Shown here: positions 16,411-24,099 of the stretch, piece after piece | Numbering within the stretch: position 1 is the first letter of the stretch | Layout of the letters: every line of letters begins with the position of its first letter | Made by a program: the position numbers and the translations under genes | Notes under the pieces: generated by a model | Told to the model about the DNA's origin: nothing | Seen by the model: the letters and a program-made list of their open reading frames with translations, nothing else | Database searches by the model: none | DNA from: CAWCQC01 sp963819905 | GTDB taxonomy: Bacteria; Actinomycetota; Thermoleophilia; Gaiellales; Gaiellaceae | Direction: 5' to 3' | DNA: 64,000 bases | Assembly: GCA_963819905.1 (NCBI GenBank) | Contig: CAWFXP010000010.1 | Location: 445,324-509,323 of the forward strand

Positions 16411-18301
16411 CCACCTGTTCGAGCCGCTCGCGCTCGGGCCGGCGACGCTCCCGAACCGGATCGTCTCTACGTCGCACCAGACCAGCCTCGTCCGCGACCA
16501 CCTCCCGACCGAGGCGCTCGTCGCCTATCACGAGGAACGGGCGCGTGGCGGTGTCGGCTTCGTCGTCCTCGAGGCAACGGCGGTCCACGAGTCGGGGCTT
16601 CTCCATGCCCACACGCTGGCCGGCTACCGGGACGGGATCGCCGACGGCTACCGGCGCATCGCCGCGGCCGTGCAGCGGCACGGCACCCGGGTGGCCGTGC
16701 AGCTCTTCCACGGAGGGAGGGAGCAGATCGCGAGCGCGCCGCGGCCCCCGGCGCTCGCGCCCTCCGCGATCCCGAGCCAGCGCTTCGGCACCGAGCCGCG
16801 CGCGCTGAGCGACGCGGAGGTCGACGAGCTCATCGGCGGCTACGCCCGTGCGGCCGAGCTGGCCGTAGCCGGCGGCCTCGACGGCGTCGAGATCTCGGCC
16901 GCCCACAACTACCTGGTCGCGCAGTTCTTCACGCCGGAGTTGAACGAGCGCGACGATCGCTGGCGCGCTGGCCCTGCGTTCCTGCTCGCGGTCGTCGACG
17001 CGGTACGCGCAGCGGCCCCGGAGCTCGCCTTGGGAGTGCGTCTGTCGGCCGACGCGCCGGCCGCCGTCGGAGTCGCCGGCGCGCTCGGTGGGCGAGTCGA
17101 CTATCTGAGCCTCGCGCTCGGCGAGTCCTCGACCTATCGCGGCTCGGTGGGGATCGCGCCGCCGCCGCCCTTCCCCGAGAACGCCGTCGCGGAGCTCACC
17201 GGGCCGTTCCAGGGCGGGCCGCCGGTCATCGCGACGACCCGGGTCGTGGATCCGGTCGCGGCCGACCGGCTGATCCGCGAGGGCCGTGCCGACGCGGCCG
17301 GAATGACCCGGGCGCTGATCACCGATCCCCACCTTCCGCGCAAGTCGCGCGAGGGCAGGCTGCGAGACGTCCTTCGCTGCATCGGCTGCAACGCGTGCAT
17401 CGCCCACTACCACGCCGGCACGCCGATCGCCTGCGCCCAGAATCCGCGCACCGGACGCGAGCTCAGCCTGCCGCCGGCGAAGCGGGTCGGCGCAGCCGGG
17501 CGGATCGTCGTCGTCGGCGCCGGGCCGGCGGGGCTTGCCGCCGCCGCGGAGCTGCACGCCTCCGGGGTGGACGTCCTCGTGCTCGAGCGCTCGGACAGGA
17601 TCGGCGGCCAACTCGCTCTCGCCGGCGCCGCCCCCGGCCACGCCGACACGGCGCGCGCACTCTGCGAGAACTACGAGCGGCTGCTCGACGCGGTGGAGGT
17701 GCGGCTCGGCGTCGCAGCCGACGCCGCGGCGGTTGCCGCGCTTCGACCGGAGGCGGTCGTCGTCGCGACGGGCGCCCGCCCGTACGAGCCACCCACGGGC
17801 TACGGGGCTGCGGTTCAAGCCTGGAACGTACTGGCGGGTGAGATCCCCGGCGGGACGGAAGTGGTCGTCGCGGACTGGGGCGGAGACGCGAGCGGGCTGG
17901 CCGCCGCCGAGGTGCTGGCGGCGGCCGGCAGGCACGTGATACTCGCCGTCGCGTCGGTCGCGGTCGGCGCGTCGCTTCACCAGTACACGCGGAACCTCTA
18001 CCTCGAGCGGCTCTATCGCGCTGGGGTCCGGATCGAGCACCACCTCGAGCTCGTCCGAGCCGAGCCTCGGGCGGCCGTCCTCCGCAACGTGTTCGCGCCG
18101 GAGCTGGAAGCGCGCCTGCCCGCCGACGCCGTCGTCCTCGCGCTCGGTCGGGTGCCGAACGACGGCCTCGGCCGGGCGCTCGCTGAGCGCGGCCTGCGGG
18201 TCGAGCAGGTCGGCGACTGCCGCAGCCCTCGTTCGCTCGAGGAGGCGATCCTCGAGGGGACGCTCGCGGCGCGCTCACTGGCCTTGTCGCTTGCGGCGTG
18301 A
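16403..18301 (+). CDS. OYE/FadH-type flavin oxidoreductase with Fe-S cluster and C-terminal FAD/NAD(P) domain
   Basis: The 632-residue protein has an FMN-binding TIM barrel (residues 1-330). The segment QLFHGGREQ and the substrate-binding ISAAHNYLVAQFF lie within it. A cysteine cluster CIGCNAC, eleven residues and then a fourth Cys near residues 326-345 should hold a 4Fe-4S centre. The C-terminal half begins with VVVGAGPAGLAAAAELHA and binds FAD and a pyridine nucleotide. This is the architecture of 2,4-dienoyl-CoA reductase (FadH), trimethylamine dehydrogenase and the FadH/OYE enzymes linked to mycofactocin. The cysteine spacing (CxxCxxC) is one residue shorter than I expect for FadH, which points to a side branch. 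Context with thioesterase and acyl-CoA genes favours an enoyl-type substrate. Confidence 0.88.
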   Translation: MLDHLFEPLALGPATLPNRIVSTSHQTSLVRDHLPTEALVAYHEERARGGVGFVVLEATAVHESGLLHAHTLAGYRDGIADGYRRIAAAVQRHGTRVAVQLFHGGREQIASAPRPPALAPSAIPSQRFGTEPRALSDAEVDELIGGYARAAELAVAGGLDGVEISAAHNYLVAQFFTPELNERDDRWRAGPAFLLAVVDAVRAAAPELALGVRLSADAPAAVGVAGALGGRVDYLSLALGESSTYRGSVGIAPPPPFPENAVAELTGPFQGGPPVIATTRVVDPVAADRLIREGRADAAGMTRALITDPHLPRKSREGRLRDVLRCIGCNACIAHYHAGTPIACAQNPRTGRELSLPPAKRVGAAGRIVVVGAGPAGLAAAAELHASGVDVLVLERSDRIGGQLALAGAAPGHADTARALCENYERLLDAVEVRLGVAADAAAVAALRPEAVVVATGARPYEPPTGYGAAVQAWNVLAGEIPGGTEVVVADWGGDASGLAAAEVLAAAGRHVILAVASVAVGASLHQYTRNLYLERLYRAGVRIEHHLELVRAEPRAAVLRNVFAPELEARLPADAVVLALGRVPNDGLGRALAERGLRVEQVGDCRSPRSLEEAILEGTLAARSLALSLAA

Positions 18302-18332
18302 GCCGAGACTTGCGCTTTCGGTCGCGCGGTGC

Positions 18333-18494
18333 CTAGCCGGACGCTTCGTCGCCCTTCTGCTCGTCGATCTCCCGGCGAAGCCGGTCGGCCCGGCGCTTCT
18401 CCCGGGCCGGCTTGTGGGGCCCTGCCCCCGGGCGCACGGCGAGGTTACGCCCCAGCGCGGGCCGCGAGAGCCGCTTCTTCGGACGGCGCTTCAT
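18333..18494 (-). CDS. small basic protein of unknown function
   Basis: This open frame encodes 53 residues rich in Lys and Arg (MKRRPKKRLSRPALG, then HKPAREKRRADRLRREIDEQ). I do not recognise a family. Its ATG at 18494 lies inside the end of the ATP-grasp gene, with a 50-base overlap, and it follows that gene in the same direction. The composition is uneven, with a basic N terminus and a charged, probably helical C terminus, unlike random shadow frames here, which are Arg/Ala/Pro-rich throughout. It may be a nucleic-acid-binding peptide, or it may not be expressed. Confidence 0.4.
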   Translation of the reverse strand: MKRRPKKRLSRPALGRNLAVRPGAGPHKPAREKRRADRLRREIDEQKGDEASG

Positions 18495-19380
18495 ACGCTC
18501 GAGCGTAGCGCGTGAGCGAGTCGACAACGCGATCGAAGACGTCCGCGCCGTCGAGCGAGTAGTCCTGGGTGAAGTCCGCCGCGCCGTTCAGCTCGAGAAC
18601 CACGTAGCCGCCCTCGCCGTCGGGTAGCAGGTCGACGCCGACGAGGTCGGCTCCGATCGCGGCGGCCGCGCGAACGGCCAGGCGGCATGCATCCTCGGGC
18701 GGCCGTACCGCCCGGCGCTCGCCGCCGAGCGCGACGTTCGTGCGCCACTCGCCGCGCCGAGCGACCCGCTCGATCGCACCGACGACCTCTCCGCCCGCCA
18801 CGAGCAGCCGGAGATCGCGGCCACGAGGCGGGATCAGCTCCTGGGCCAGGACGCCCTGCCGCTCGAACCAGGGGCGCCGTCGCAGCATGCGCATTGCGCG
18901 CCGCAGGGCAAACCGGTGCCTGCAGGCGATCACGTCATGGCCCCAGCTCCCGAACCGGGGCTTGAGCACGGCCGGGAGCTCGAGGTCACCGGGAGCGTCC
19001 CCGTCGACGTGAGAGGTTCGTGGGTGCGGGATCCCTCTGGCACCGAGCCGCAACGCCGTTGCGAGCTTGTCGTGAGCGCCGAGCAGCGCGCCCGGCGGGT
19101 TGAGCACGTCCACGCCGCGTTCCTCGAGCCGGCGCAGCGAGTCGAGCCCGGGTTCGACGCCGTCGAGCGTGGGGAGGACGTCGAGCCGTGCGAGCGCGAC
19201 GTCGCCCGTACCGAGGCGACGCTCACAGTCCTCGGGCACGACGAGCGTCGCTTCGGCGCCGAGGCGCCGAGCGGCGTCGAGGAGGCGTCGATTGGTCGGC
19301 GACAGGTGTCCGGCGACGACGGCGAACCGCCGTGTGAAGCCGAGCGGGTCGCAGTGGCGTGAGAACCGGCTGGGCGTCAC
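18445..19380 (-). CDS. ATP-grasp ligase, RimK/LysX-like
   Basis: The 311-residue protein has an N-terminal pre-ATP-grasp segment (AVVAGHLSPTNRRLLDAARRL) and the ATP-grasp core. The core includes HDKLATALRL, PAVLKPRFGSWGHDV and VLAQELIPPRGRDLRLLVAG. VGVDLLPDGEGGYVVLELNG carries the metal-binding Glu and Asn. RimK-type ligases attach amino acids such as glutamate to a protein or small-molecule carboxylate, and LysX acts on the LysW carrier. No LysW-like carrier is visible nearby. The GTG at 19380 is the best start because it leaves a short extension before the first conserved strand. The start faces the ArsR gene across an AT-rich intergenic region. Confidence 0.85.
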   Translation of the reverse strand: MTPSRFSRHCDPLGFTRRFAVVAGHLSPTNRRLLDAARRLGAEATLVVPEDCERRLGTGDVALARLDVLPTLDGVEPGLDSLRRLEERGVDVLNPPGALLGAHDKLATALRLGARGIPHPRTSHVDGDAPGDLELPAVLKPRFGSWGHDVIACRHRFALRRAMRMLRRRPWFERQGVLAQELIPPRGRDLRLLVAGGEVVGAIERVARRGEWRTNVALGGERRAVRPPEDACRLAVRAAAAIGADLVGVDLLPDGEGGYVVLELNGAADFTQDYSLDGADVFDRVVDSLTRYARAYEAPSEEAALAARAGA

Positions 19381-19486
19381 GGGGTACCCCCTGGGGAGTC
19401 ATCGGGTCCGTTCTCGGTGCCGTTAGCAAGTAGAGCACGTAGGCCCGTGTTTCTTGCGCTTGTTCACCGGACCGGTACAGCGCGCC

Positions 19487-19512
19487 AATATATAACCATA
19501 TGGTAATATAAT
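19487..19512. promoter_or_regulatory. AT-rich near-palindrome, likely ArsR operator overlapping the promoter
   Basis: An almost pure A+T block stands out in GC-rich surroundings immediately before the ArsR-type gene. It is centred on the perfect palindrome ACCATATGGT (19495-19504). With two mismatched pairs the symmetry extends over 26 bases. It contains two -10-like hexamers, TATAAC at 19491-19496 and a perfect TATAAT at 19507-19512. The GTG start at 19516 is only four bases after the second, so the first would give a short leader and the second would demand initiation at or after the start codon. Binding of the ArsR protein here would block transcription, which is the usual autoregulation in this family. 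Confidence 0.6.
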
Positions 19513-19515
19513 ACC

Positions 19516-19818
19516 GTGACCGCCTACGCCGCGCTCGCCGAGCCGTCGCGCCGCCGGATCCTCGATCTGCTCCGGCCCGGCGAGCTGTCGGTCAACGATC
19601 TCGTCGCCCGCCTACGGCTGAGTCAGCCCGGCGTCTCCAAGCACCTCCGCGTCCTGCGCGAGGCAGGCCTGGTCGACGTGAGGCGGGCGGGCCGGCAGCG
19701 GTTCTACCGCCTGCGGCCCGAGCCGCTCCGTGAGGTCGACGAGTGGCTCGAGCCCTACCGGGCGTCCCTGGCGGCGCAGTTCGACGCGCTCGAGCGACAC
19801 CTGGAGGAGAGCCCATGA
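19516..19818 (+). CDS. ArsR-family winged-helix regulator
   Basis: The 100-residue protein is a minimal ArsR/SmtB-type winged helix, with YAALAEPSRRRILDLL, LSVNDLVARLRLSQPGVSKHL and RVLREAGLVDVRRAGRQRFY. No cysteine metal-binding motif is visible, so the signal is probably not a metal. It belongs instead to the group paired with SRPBCC proteins. The GTG at 19516 must be close to the true start because the family core begins four residues later. Its stop overlaps the ATG of the SRPBCC gene (ATGA), and the operon probably represses itself through the AT-rich palindrome upstream. Confidence 0.9.
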   Translation: MTAYAALAEPSRRRILDLLRPGELSVNDLVARLRLSQPGVSKHLRVLREAGLVDVRRAGRQRFYRLRPEPLREVDEWLEPYRASLAAQFDALERHLEESP

Positions 19819-20339
19819 TGCACGGAAGCCTGACGACTGTCGACGGACGCCCGGCGCTTCGCTTCGAGCGCCGCCTGAACCACCCGGTCGAGCGGGTCTG
19901 GCGAGCGGTCACCGATCCGGCCGAGCTCGCGTGCTGGTTCGTCGCGCCGGTCGCGTGGACTCCCGAGCAGGGAGAGCGCTTCGAGTCCCTGGGCGAGCCG
20001 GGCGAGATCAAGGAGCTCGATCCGCCCCGCCGGATCGCGTGGGTCTGGGGAGGCGAGCTCTGCAGCTTCGAGCTCCGGCCCGAGGCAGGGGGCTGCCTCC
20101 TCGTCTTCGAGCACGTCTTCGACGACCGTTCTCTCGGCGCACAGCATGCGGCGGGCTGGGATCGCTACCTCGAACGGCTGGCCGCGCACCTGATGGGCAT
20201 GCCCATGCCCCCCGTGGGGGCCGGGGCCGAAGCGGGGCTCCACGAGCTCTACGCGGCCGAGCTCGGCCTCGACCCCGAGGTCGGGCGCCGGACGATCGCC
20301 TCCGTGCAGACCGGGGAGCCGCCGCGGGGGAGCCCGTAG
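19815..20339 (+). CDS. SRPBCC (AHSA1-like) domain protein
   Basis: The 174-residue protein has the START-like helix-grip fold signature: LRFERRLNHPVERVWRAVTD near the N terminus, then LACWFVAP and LVFEHVFDD. The C-terminal helix WDRYLERLAAHL follows. AHSA1-like members bind hydrophobic ligands and are often coupled to ArsR regulators, as here, where the ATG overlaps the ArsR stop and a GGAGGAG site precedes it. The ligand is unknown. The pair may sense and bind the same small molecule, but that is inference from the gene arrangement only. Confidence 0.88.
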   Translation: MMHGSLTTVDGRPALRFERRLNHPVERVWRAVTDPAELACWFVAPVAWTPEQGERFESLGEPGEIKELDPPRRIAWVWGGELCSFELRPEAGGCLLVFEHVFDDRSLGAQHAAGWDRYLERLAAHLMGMPMPPVGAGAEAGLHELYAAELGLDPEVGRRTIASVQTGEPPRGSP

Positions 20340-20397
20340 TGCCGGGCGCCGATCAGCCAGATCCTTGTTCGATCGCACGCCGGTAGCCTGCGACCCG

Positions 20398-21408
20398 ATG
20401 GAGACGCGCCTCCTGGGCCGCACGGGCCTCCGGGTCTCGGCGATCTCGTTCGGCGCCCTGACCTTCGGCGGTGAGAGCGGGTACGAGTCCATGGGCTCGA
20501 CCGACGTCGCCGAGGCCCGTGAGCAGCTGGCGATGTGCATCGACGCCGGTGTCAACCTGATCGACACCGCGAACGCATACTCCGGGGGGCGGTCGGAGGA
20601 GATCCTCGGCGAGGCGCTGGCCGGGCGCCGCGATCAGCTCTTGGTGGCGACGAAGTGCCACTTCAGGATGGGTGACGACGCGAACGACGTGGGGCAGTCC
20701 CGGCACCACCTCGTGGAGGCTTGCGAGGCGAGCCTCCGCCGGCTCGGCACGGACCGGATCGACCTCTACCAGGTGCACGGCTTCGACGCGCTGACCGACC
20801 TGGAGCAGACGCTGCGGGCGCTCGACGACCTCGTCCGCGCGGGCAAGGTTCGCTACGTCGGCTGCTCCAACTACTCGGCGTGGCATCTGATGAAGGCGCT
20901 CGACGTCTCGGATCGCCGCGGGATCGAGCGGTACGCATCGCTGCAGGCGTACTACAGCCTGATCGCGCGAGAGCTCGAGTGGGAGCTCGTACCGCTCTGC
21001 CTCGACCAGGACGTCGGGATCCTCGTCTGGAGCCCGCTCGCCGGCGGCTTCCTGACCGGCAAGCACGGCCGCGGTCTCGAAGCAGAATCGGGGACGCGTT
21101 GGGGTGAGGGGTGGACGCCGGGGCATGTCGACCTCGACCATGGACACGAGATCGTCGACGTGTGCCGCGAGATCGCACTGGAGCGGGACGTCACCGTCGC
21201 GCAGGTCGCACTGAACTACCTGCTGTGCAAGCCCGGGATCACGTCGCTGATCGTCGGTGCCCGCACCCGCGAGCAGCTCGCCGACAACCTCGCGGCGGCG
21301 TCCTGGGATCTGAGCACCGCGGAAGTCGCCCGGCTCGACGCCGTCAGCGAGCGTCCGCTCCCCTATCCGTACTGGCACCAGCGCCAGTTCAACGAGCGCA
21401 TGCCCTAG
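20398..21408 (+). CDS. aldo-keto reductase
   Basis: The 336-residue protein is a TIM-barrel aldo-keto reductase. The catalytic tetrad is visible as Asp and Tyr in DTANAYSGGRSEE, Lys in VATKCHF and His in YQVHGFD. The NADPH-binding C-terminal part includes GARTREQLADNL. The ATG at 20398 follows a 58-base gap after the SRPBCC gene, so it may be co-transcribed or independent. It resembles the YhdN/voltage-channel-beta-like branch, which reduces aldehydes and ketones or acts on sugars. The natural substrate is unknown. Confidence 0.9.
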   Translation: METRLLGRTGLRVSAISFGALTFGGESGYESMGSTDVAEAREQLAMCIDAGVNLIDTANAYSGGRSEEILGEALAGRRDQLLVATKCHFRMGDDANDVGQSRHHLVEACEASLRRLGTDRIDLYQVHGFDALTDLEQTLRALDDLVRAGKVRYVGCSNYSAWHLMKALDVSDRRGIERYASLQAYYSLIARELEWELVPLCLDQDVGILVWSPLAGGFLTGKHGRGLEAESGTRWGEGWTPGHVDLDHGHEIVDVCREIALERDVTVAQVALNYLLCKPGITSLIVGARTREQLADNLAAASWDLSTAEVARLDAVSERPLPYPYWHQRQFNERMP

Positions 21409-21447
21409 CGCTTCGGCCGCGCTGATCGGCTCGTGCCCGCCGGCTAC

Positions 21448-21636
21448 CTACCCGGCCGCGGGCGCCGATCGCCTGGGCCGGGGGACGAGCTCTCCGCCGC
21501 AGTTCGGGCAGCGCCCGTGCATCGCCGAGGCGCAGGCGGGACAGAACGTGCACTCGTAGCTGCAGATCCGCGCCTCGCCGTCGGCGGCCAACGCTGCGCG
21601 GCAGCGCTCGCAGGTCTCGCGCATCTCGAGCGCCAT
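21448..21636 (-). CDS. small zinc-ribbon protein (DUF1272-like)
   Basis: This 62-residue protein contains four closely spaced cysteine pairs: RETCERCRAAL, ARICSYECTFCPACA and GRCPNCGGEL. The pattern matches the DUF1272 family of small zinc-binding proteins of unknown function. Its ATG shares one base with the stop codon of the upstream zinc alcohol dehydrogenase gene (TGATG), so it is translated together with it. The Pro/Arg-rich tail after the last cysteine pair is probably disordered. Confidence 0.82.
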   Translation of the reverse strand: MALEMRETCERCRAALAADGEARICSYECTFCPACASAMHGRCPNCGGELVPRPRRSAPAAG

Positions 21637-22733
21637 CAGGCCCCCGGCTGCGGGTAGACGATCACCGTGCGGGCGGTCTCGCCGCGCTTCATCGCGTCGA
21701 AGGCGTCGTTGACGCCGTCGAGGTCGCACGTCTCGATCATCGCGTCGAGCTTGAGCTTGCCACTCGTGTAGAGGTCGACGAGCATCGGGAAGTCGACCAG
21801 CGGACGGCAGGAGCCGTACCAGCAGCCCCTGATCGCCCGCTCCTCGAGGGTCAGCGTCAGCGCGTCGACGGGGATACGCGCCTCCGGCGGCGCCATGCCG
21901 ACGAGGATCGCCTGGCCGCCCCGGCCGGTGAGCCCGATCGCGAGCTCGATCGTCGCCGGGCGTCCGATCGCCTCGAAGGCGTGGTCGACGCCGCCGCCGC
22001 TCAGGTCGCGGACGGCCTCGGTCGGGTCGCCGGTGGCCGCGTCGACCGTGTGCGTCGCGCCGAGTGCCCGCGCCGTCTCGAGCTTCGCGGGAACCACGTC
22101 CACGGCGATGATCGTCTGCGCGCCCGCGATTGCGGCGCCCTGGATCACGTTCAGCCCTACGCCTCCGCACCCGACGACCGCTACCGACTCGCCCGGTCGC
22201 ACGCGGGCCGTGTTCAGGGCCGCGCCGACCCCGGTCATGACCGCACAGCCCATCAGCGCCAGCTCGGTGAGAGGGAGCGACCGGTCGACCGGGATCGCCG
22301 TCCGGGCCGGCACGACCGAGCGCTCCGCGAACGAGGACGTGTTGTAGTGGTGGATGCGGCGCTCGCCGATGTGGAAGCGCGTTGTGCCGTCCTCGAGGGT
22401 GGCGTCGTACCAGGCGACGTTCTCGCAGACGTTAGGGCGCCCCGCGGCGCAGAAGCGGCAGCGGCCGCAGTAGGGAAGCCACGTCAGCATGACGTGGTCA
22501 CCGGGCTCGACGTTCGTGACGCCCGGCCCGACCTCCTCGACCACGCCCGCGCCCTCGTGCCCGAGGATCGCCGGCAGGAGCGTCGGGTGGATGTTCTGGA
22601 CGACGTGGAGGTCCGAGTGGCAGACGCCGCTCGCGGCCATCCGGATCGCGATCTCGCCCTCTTTCGGCGCGTCGAGCTCGACCTCCTCGACGACGAGCGG
22701 CTCGTTGAACTCGTAGAGGACGGCAGCCCGCAC
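21636..22733 (-). CDS. zinc-dependent alcohol dehydrogenase (MDR family, class III-like)
   Basis: The 365-residue protein has the catalytic zinc site in GVCHSDLHV and GHEGAGVVEEVGPGV. The structural zinc loop is CGRCRFCAAGRPNVC, and the NAD fold is VVGCGGVGLNVIQGA. It looks like the class III and NDMA-dependent branch used for formaldehyde, mycothiol adducts or nicotinoprotein alcohol oxidation in actinobacteria. No mycofactocin genes lie in this window, so that link is only a possibility. The GTG at 22733 gives the canonical N terminus (VRAAVLYEFNEPLVV). It is divergent from the M20 gene across 34 bases, which must hold both promoters. Confidence 0.9.
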   Translation of the reverse strand: MRAAVLYEFNEPLVVEEVELDAPKEGEIAIRMAASGVCHSDLHVVQNIHPTLLPAILGHEGAGVVEEVGPGVTNVEPGDHVMLTWLPYCGRCRFCAAGRPNVCENVAWYDATLEDGTTRFHIGERRIHHYNTSSFAERSVVPARTAIPVDRSLPLTELALMGCAVMTGVGAALNTARVRPGESVAVVGCGGVGLNVIQGAAIAGAQTIIAVDVVPAKLETARALGATHTVDAATGDPTEAVRDLSGGGVDHAFEAIGRPATIELAIGLTGRGGQAILVGMAPPEARIPVDALTLTLEERAIRGCWYGSCRPLVDFPMLVDLYTSGKLKLDAMIETCDLDGVNDAFDAMKRGETARTVIVYPQPGA

Positions 22734-22767
22734 GACGGGGATCCTACTGACTGTAGATTGTCCGGCC

Positions 22768-24099
22768 GTGGCCCTCAGTGACCTCGAACAGCGCGTCTGC
22801 GCGGAGATCGACAGCCGGCGGGCGGACCTCGTCCAGCTGGCGTCCGACCTGATCGGCTTCGACACCACGGCCCGGGAGCCCGACGACCCGCCGCGGCAGG
22901 AGCAAGCCCTCCAGGCGTACCTCGCCGAGCGTCTTGGCGCGGCGGGCGCTGCCACGGAGCTGATCGAGCTCGAGGCCTCGGAGCTCGAGGGCAAGCCGCT
23001 CTACGTGCCCGGGATGGGGTTCGAGGGGCGTCCGCAGCTCGTCGCGCGCTTCCCCGGAGGCGGCGGCGGCAAGTCGCTGCTCCTGAACGGCCACATCGAC
23101 GCGGTCTCCGCCGAGCCGCTCGACCGCTGGACGAGCTCGCCCTTCAAGGCCGAGGTGCGGGACGGGCTCCTGTACGGCCGCGGCTCGTGCGACATGAAGG
23201 GCGGCGTCGCCTGCATGACCTTTGCGGCCGAGGTGCTCGCCGACCTCGGGATCCGGCTCGCCGGGGACCTGATCGTGGCCACGAACACGGACGAGGAGTC
23301 GTCGGGCGCCGGCGGGCTCGGCCTCGTGCTCCGCGGCGTCAAGGCGGACGCCGGGATCGTCACCGAGCCCACGGGGTTCGACGTCTGGATCTCGTGCCGC
23401 GGGACGAGCTACGCGGAGGTGGTCGTTCCGGGGCACCCCGGCCACGCCGAGGTCTATCAGCCCCACTGGCGCGACGGCGGCGCGGTCAATGCGATCGAGA
23501 AGGCCCAGATCGTGCTCGAGGCGCTCAAGGGGCTTCGCGAGGAGTGGGCCAAGCGCTCCGACCTGCGCCACCCGCGGCTGTCGATGCCCGACGTCCTGCC
23601 GACGATGATCAGCGCCGGCGAATGGGCAGTCTCGTACCCCGCCTCCTGCACGATCACGATCGCGGTGCTCTGCGTCCCCCAGCAGACCGACGAGGAAGGA
23701 TGGTCGTTCGCGGTCGAGCGGGAGGTGGACGAGTGGATCGCGAGGGCGGCAGCCACCGACCCCTGGCTCGCGGAGCATCCGCCGACGGTCAACTGGTGGC
23801 CGAACCGCGTCATGTCCCTCGAGATCCCGGCCGACGACCCGATCGTCTCGGTCGTGTCCGACGCGAGCGCGGACGTCGGCCGGCCCACCCGCCTGTCGGG
23901 GCTCGACTCCTGGTACGACGGCGCCACCTTCACCCGCCTCGGCGGGACGCCCGCGATCGCGTACGGGCCGGAGGGCTTCTACCCCGACGGTCGCAGCGTG
24001 GCGCACACGATCGACGAGCACGTTCCGGTGCAGGGTCTCGTCGACTGCGCGAAGGGCCTCGCGGTCGCGGCGATCCGATTCTGCGAGGTGGCGGCGTGA
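22768..24099 (+). CDS. M20 family metallohydrolase (acetylornithine deacetylase/DapE-like)
   Basis: The 443-residue protein has the M20 metal ligands in LLLNGHIDAVSAEP, GRGSCDMKGG and NTDEESSGAGG. A late histidine lies in SVAHTIDEHVPV. The dimerisation domain is interposed at about residues 205-330. The family cleaves N-acyl amino acids or dipeptides. The GTG at 22768 sets the start and the last codons overlap the GTG of an acyl-CoA dehydrogenase gene (GTGA). The coupling of a deacylase to an acyl-CoA dehydrogenase suggests degradation of an N-acylated or amide-linked compound whose acyl part enters CoA metabolism. This is inference. Confidence 0.9.
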   Translation: MALSDLEQRVCAEIDSRRADLVQLASDLIGFDTTAREPDDPPRQEQALQAYLAERLGAAGAATELIELEASELEGKPLYVPGMGFEGRPQLVARFPGGGGGKSLLLNGHIDAVSAEPLDRWTSSPFKAEVRDGLLYGRGSCDMKGGVACMTFAAEVLADLGIRLAGDLIVATNTDEESSGAGGLGLVLRGVKADAGIVTEPTGFDVWISCRGTSYAEVVVPGHPGHAEVYQPHWRDGGAVNAIEKAQIVLEALKGLREEWAKRSDLRHPRLSMPDVLPTMISAGEWAVSYPASCTITIAVLCVPQQTDEEGWSFAVEREVDEWIARAAATDPWLAEHPPTVNWWPNRVMSLEIPADDPIVSVVSDASADVGRPTRLSGLDSWYDGATFTRLGGTPAIAYGPEGFYPDGRSVAHTIDEHVPVQGLVDCAKGLAVAAIRFCEVAA

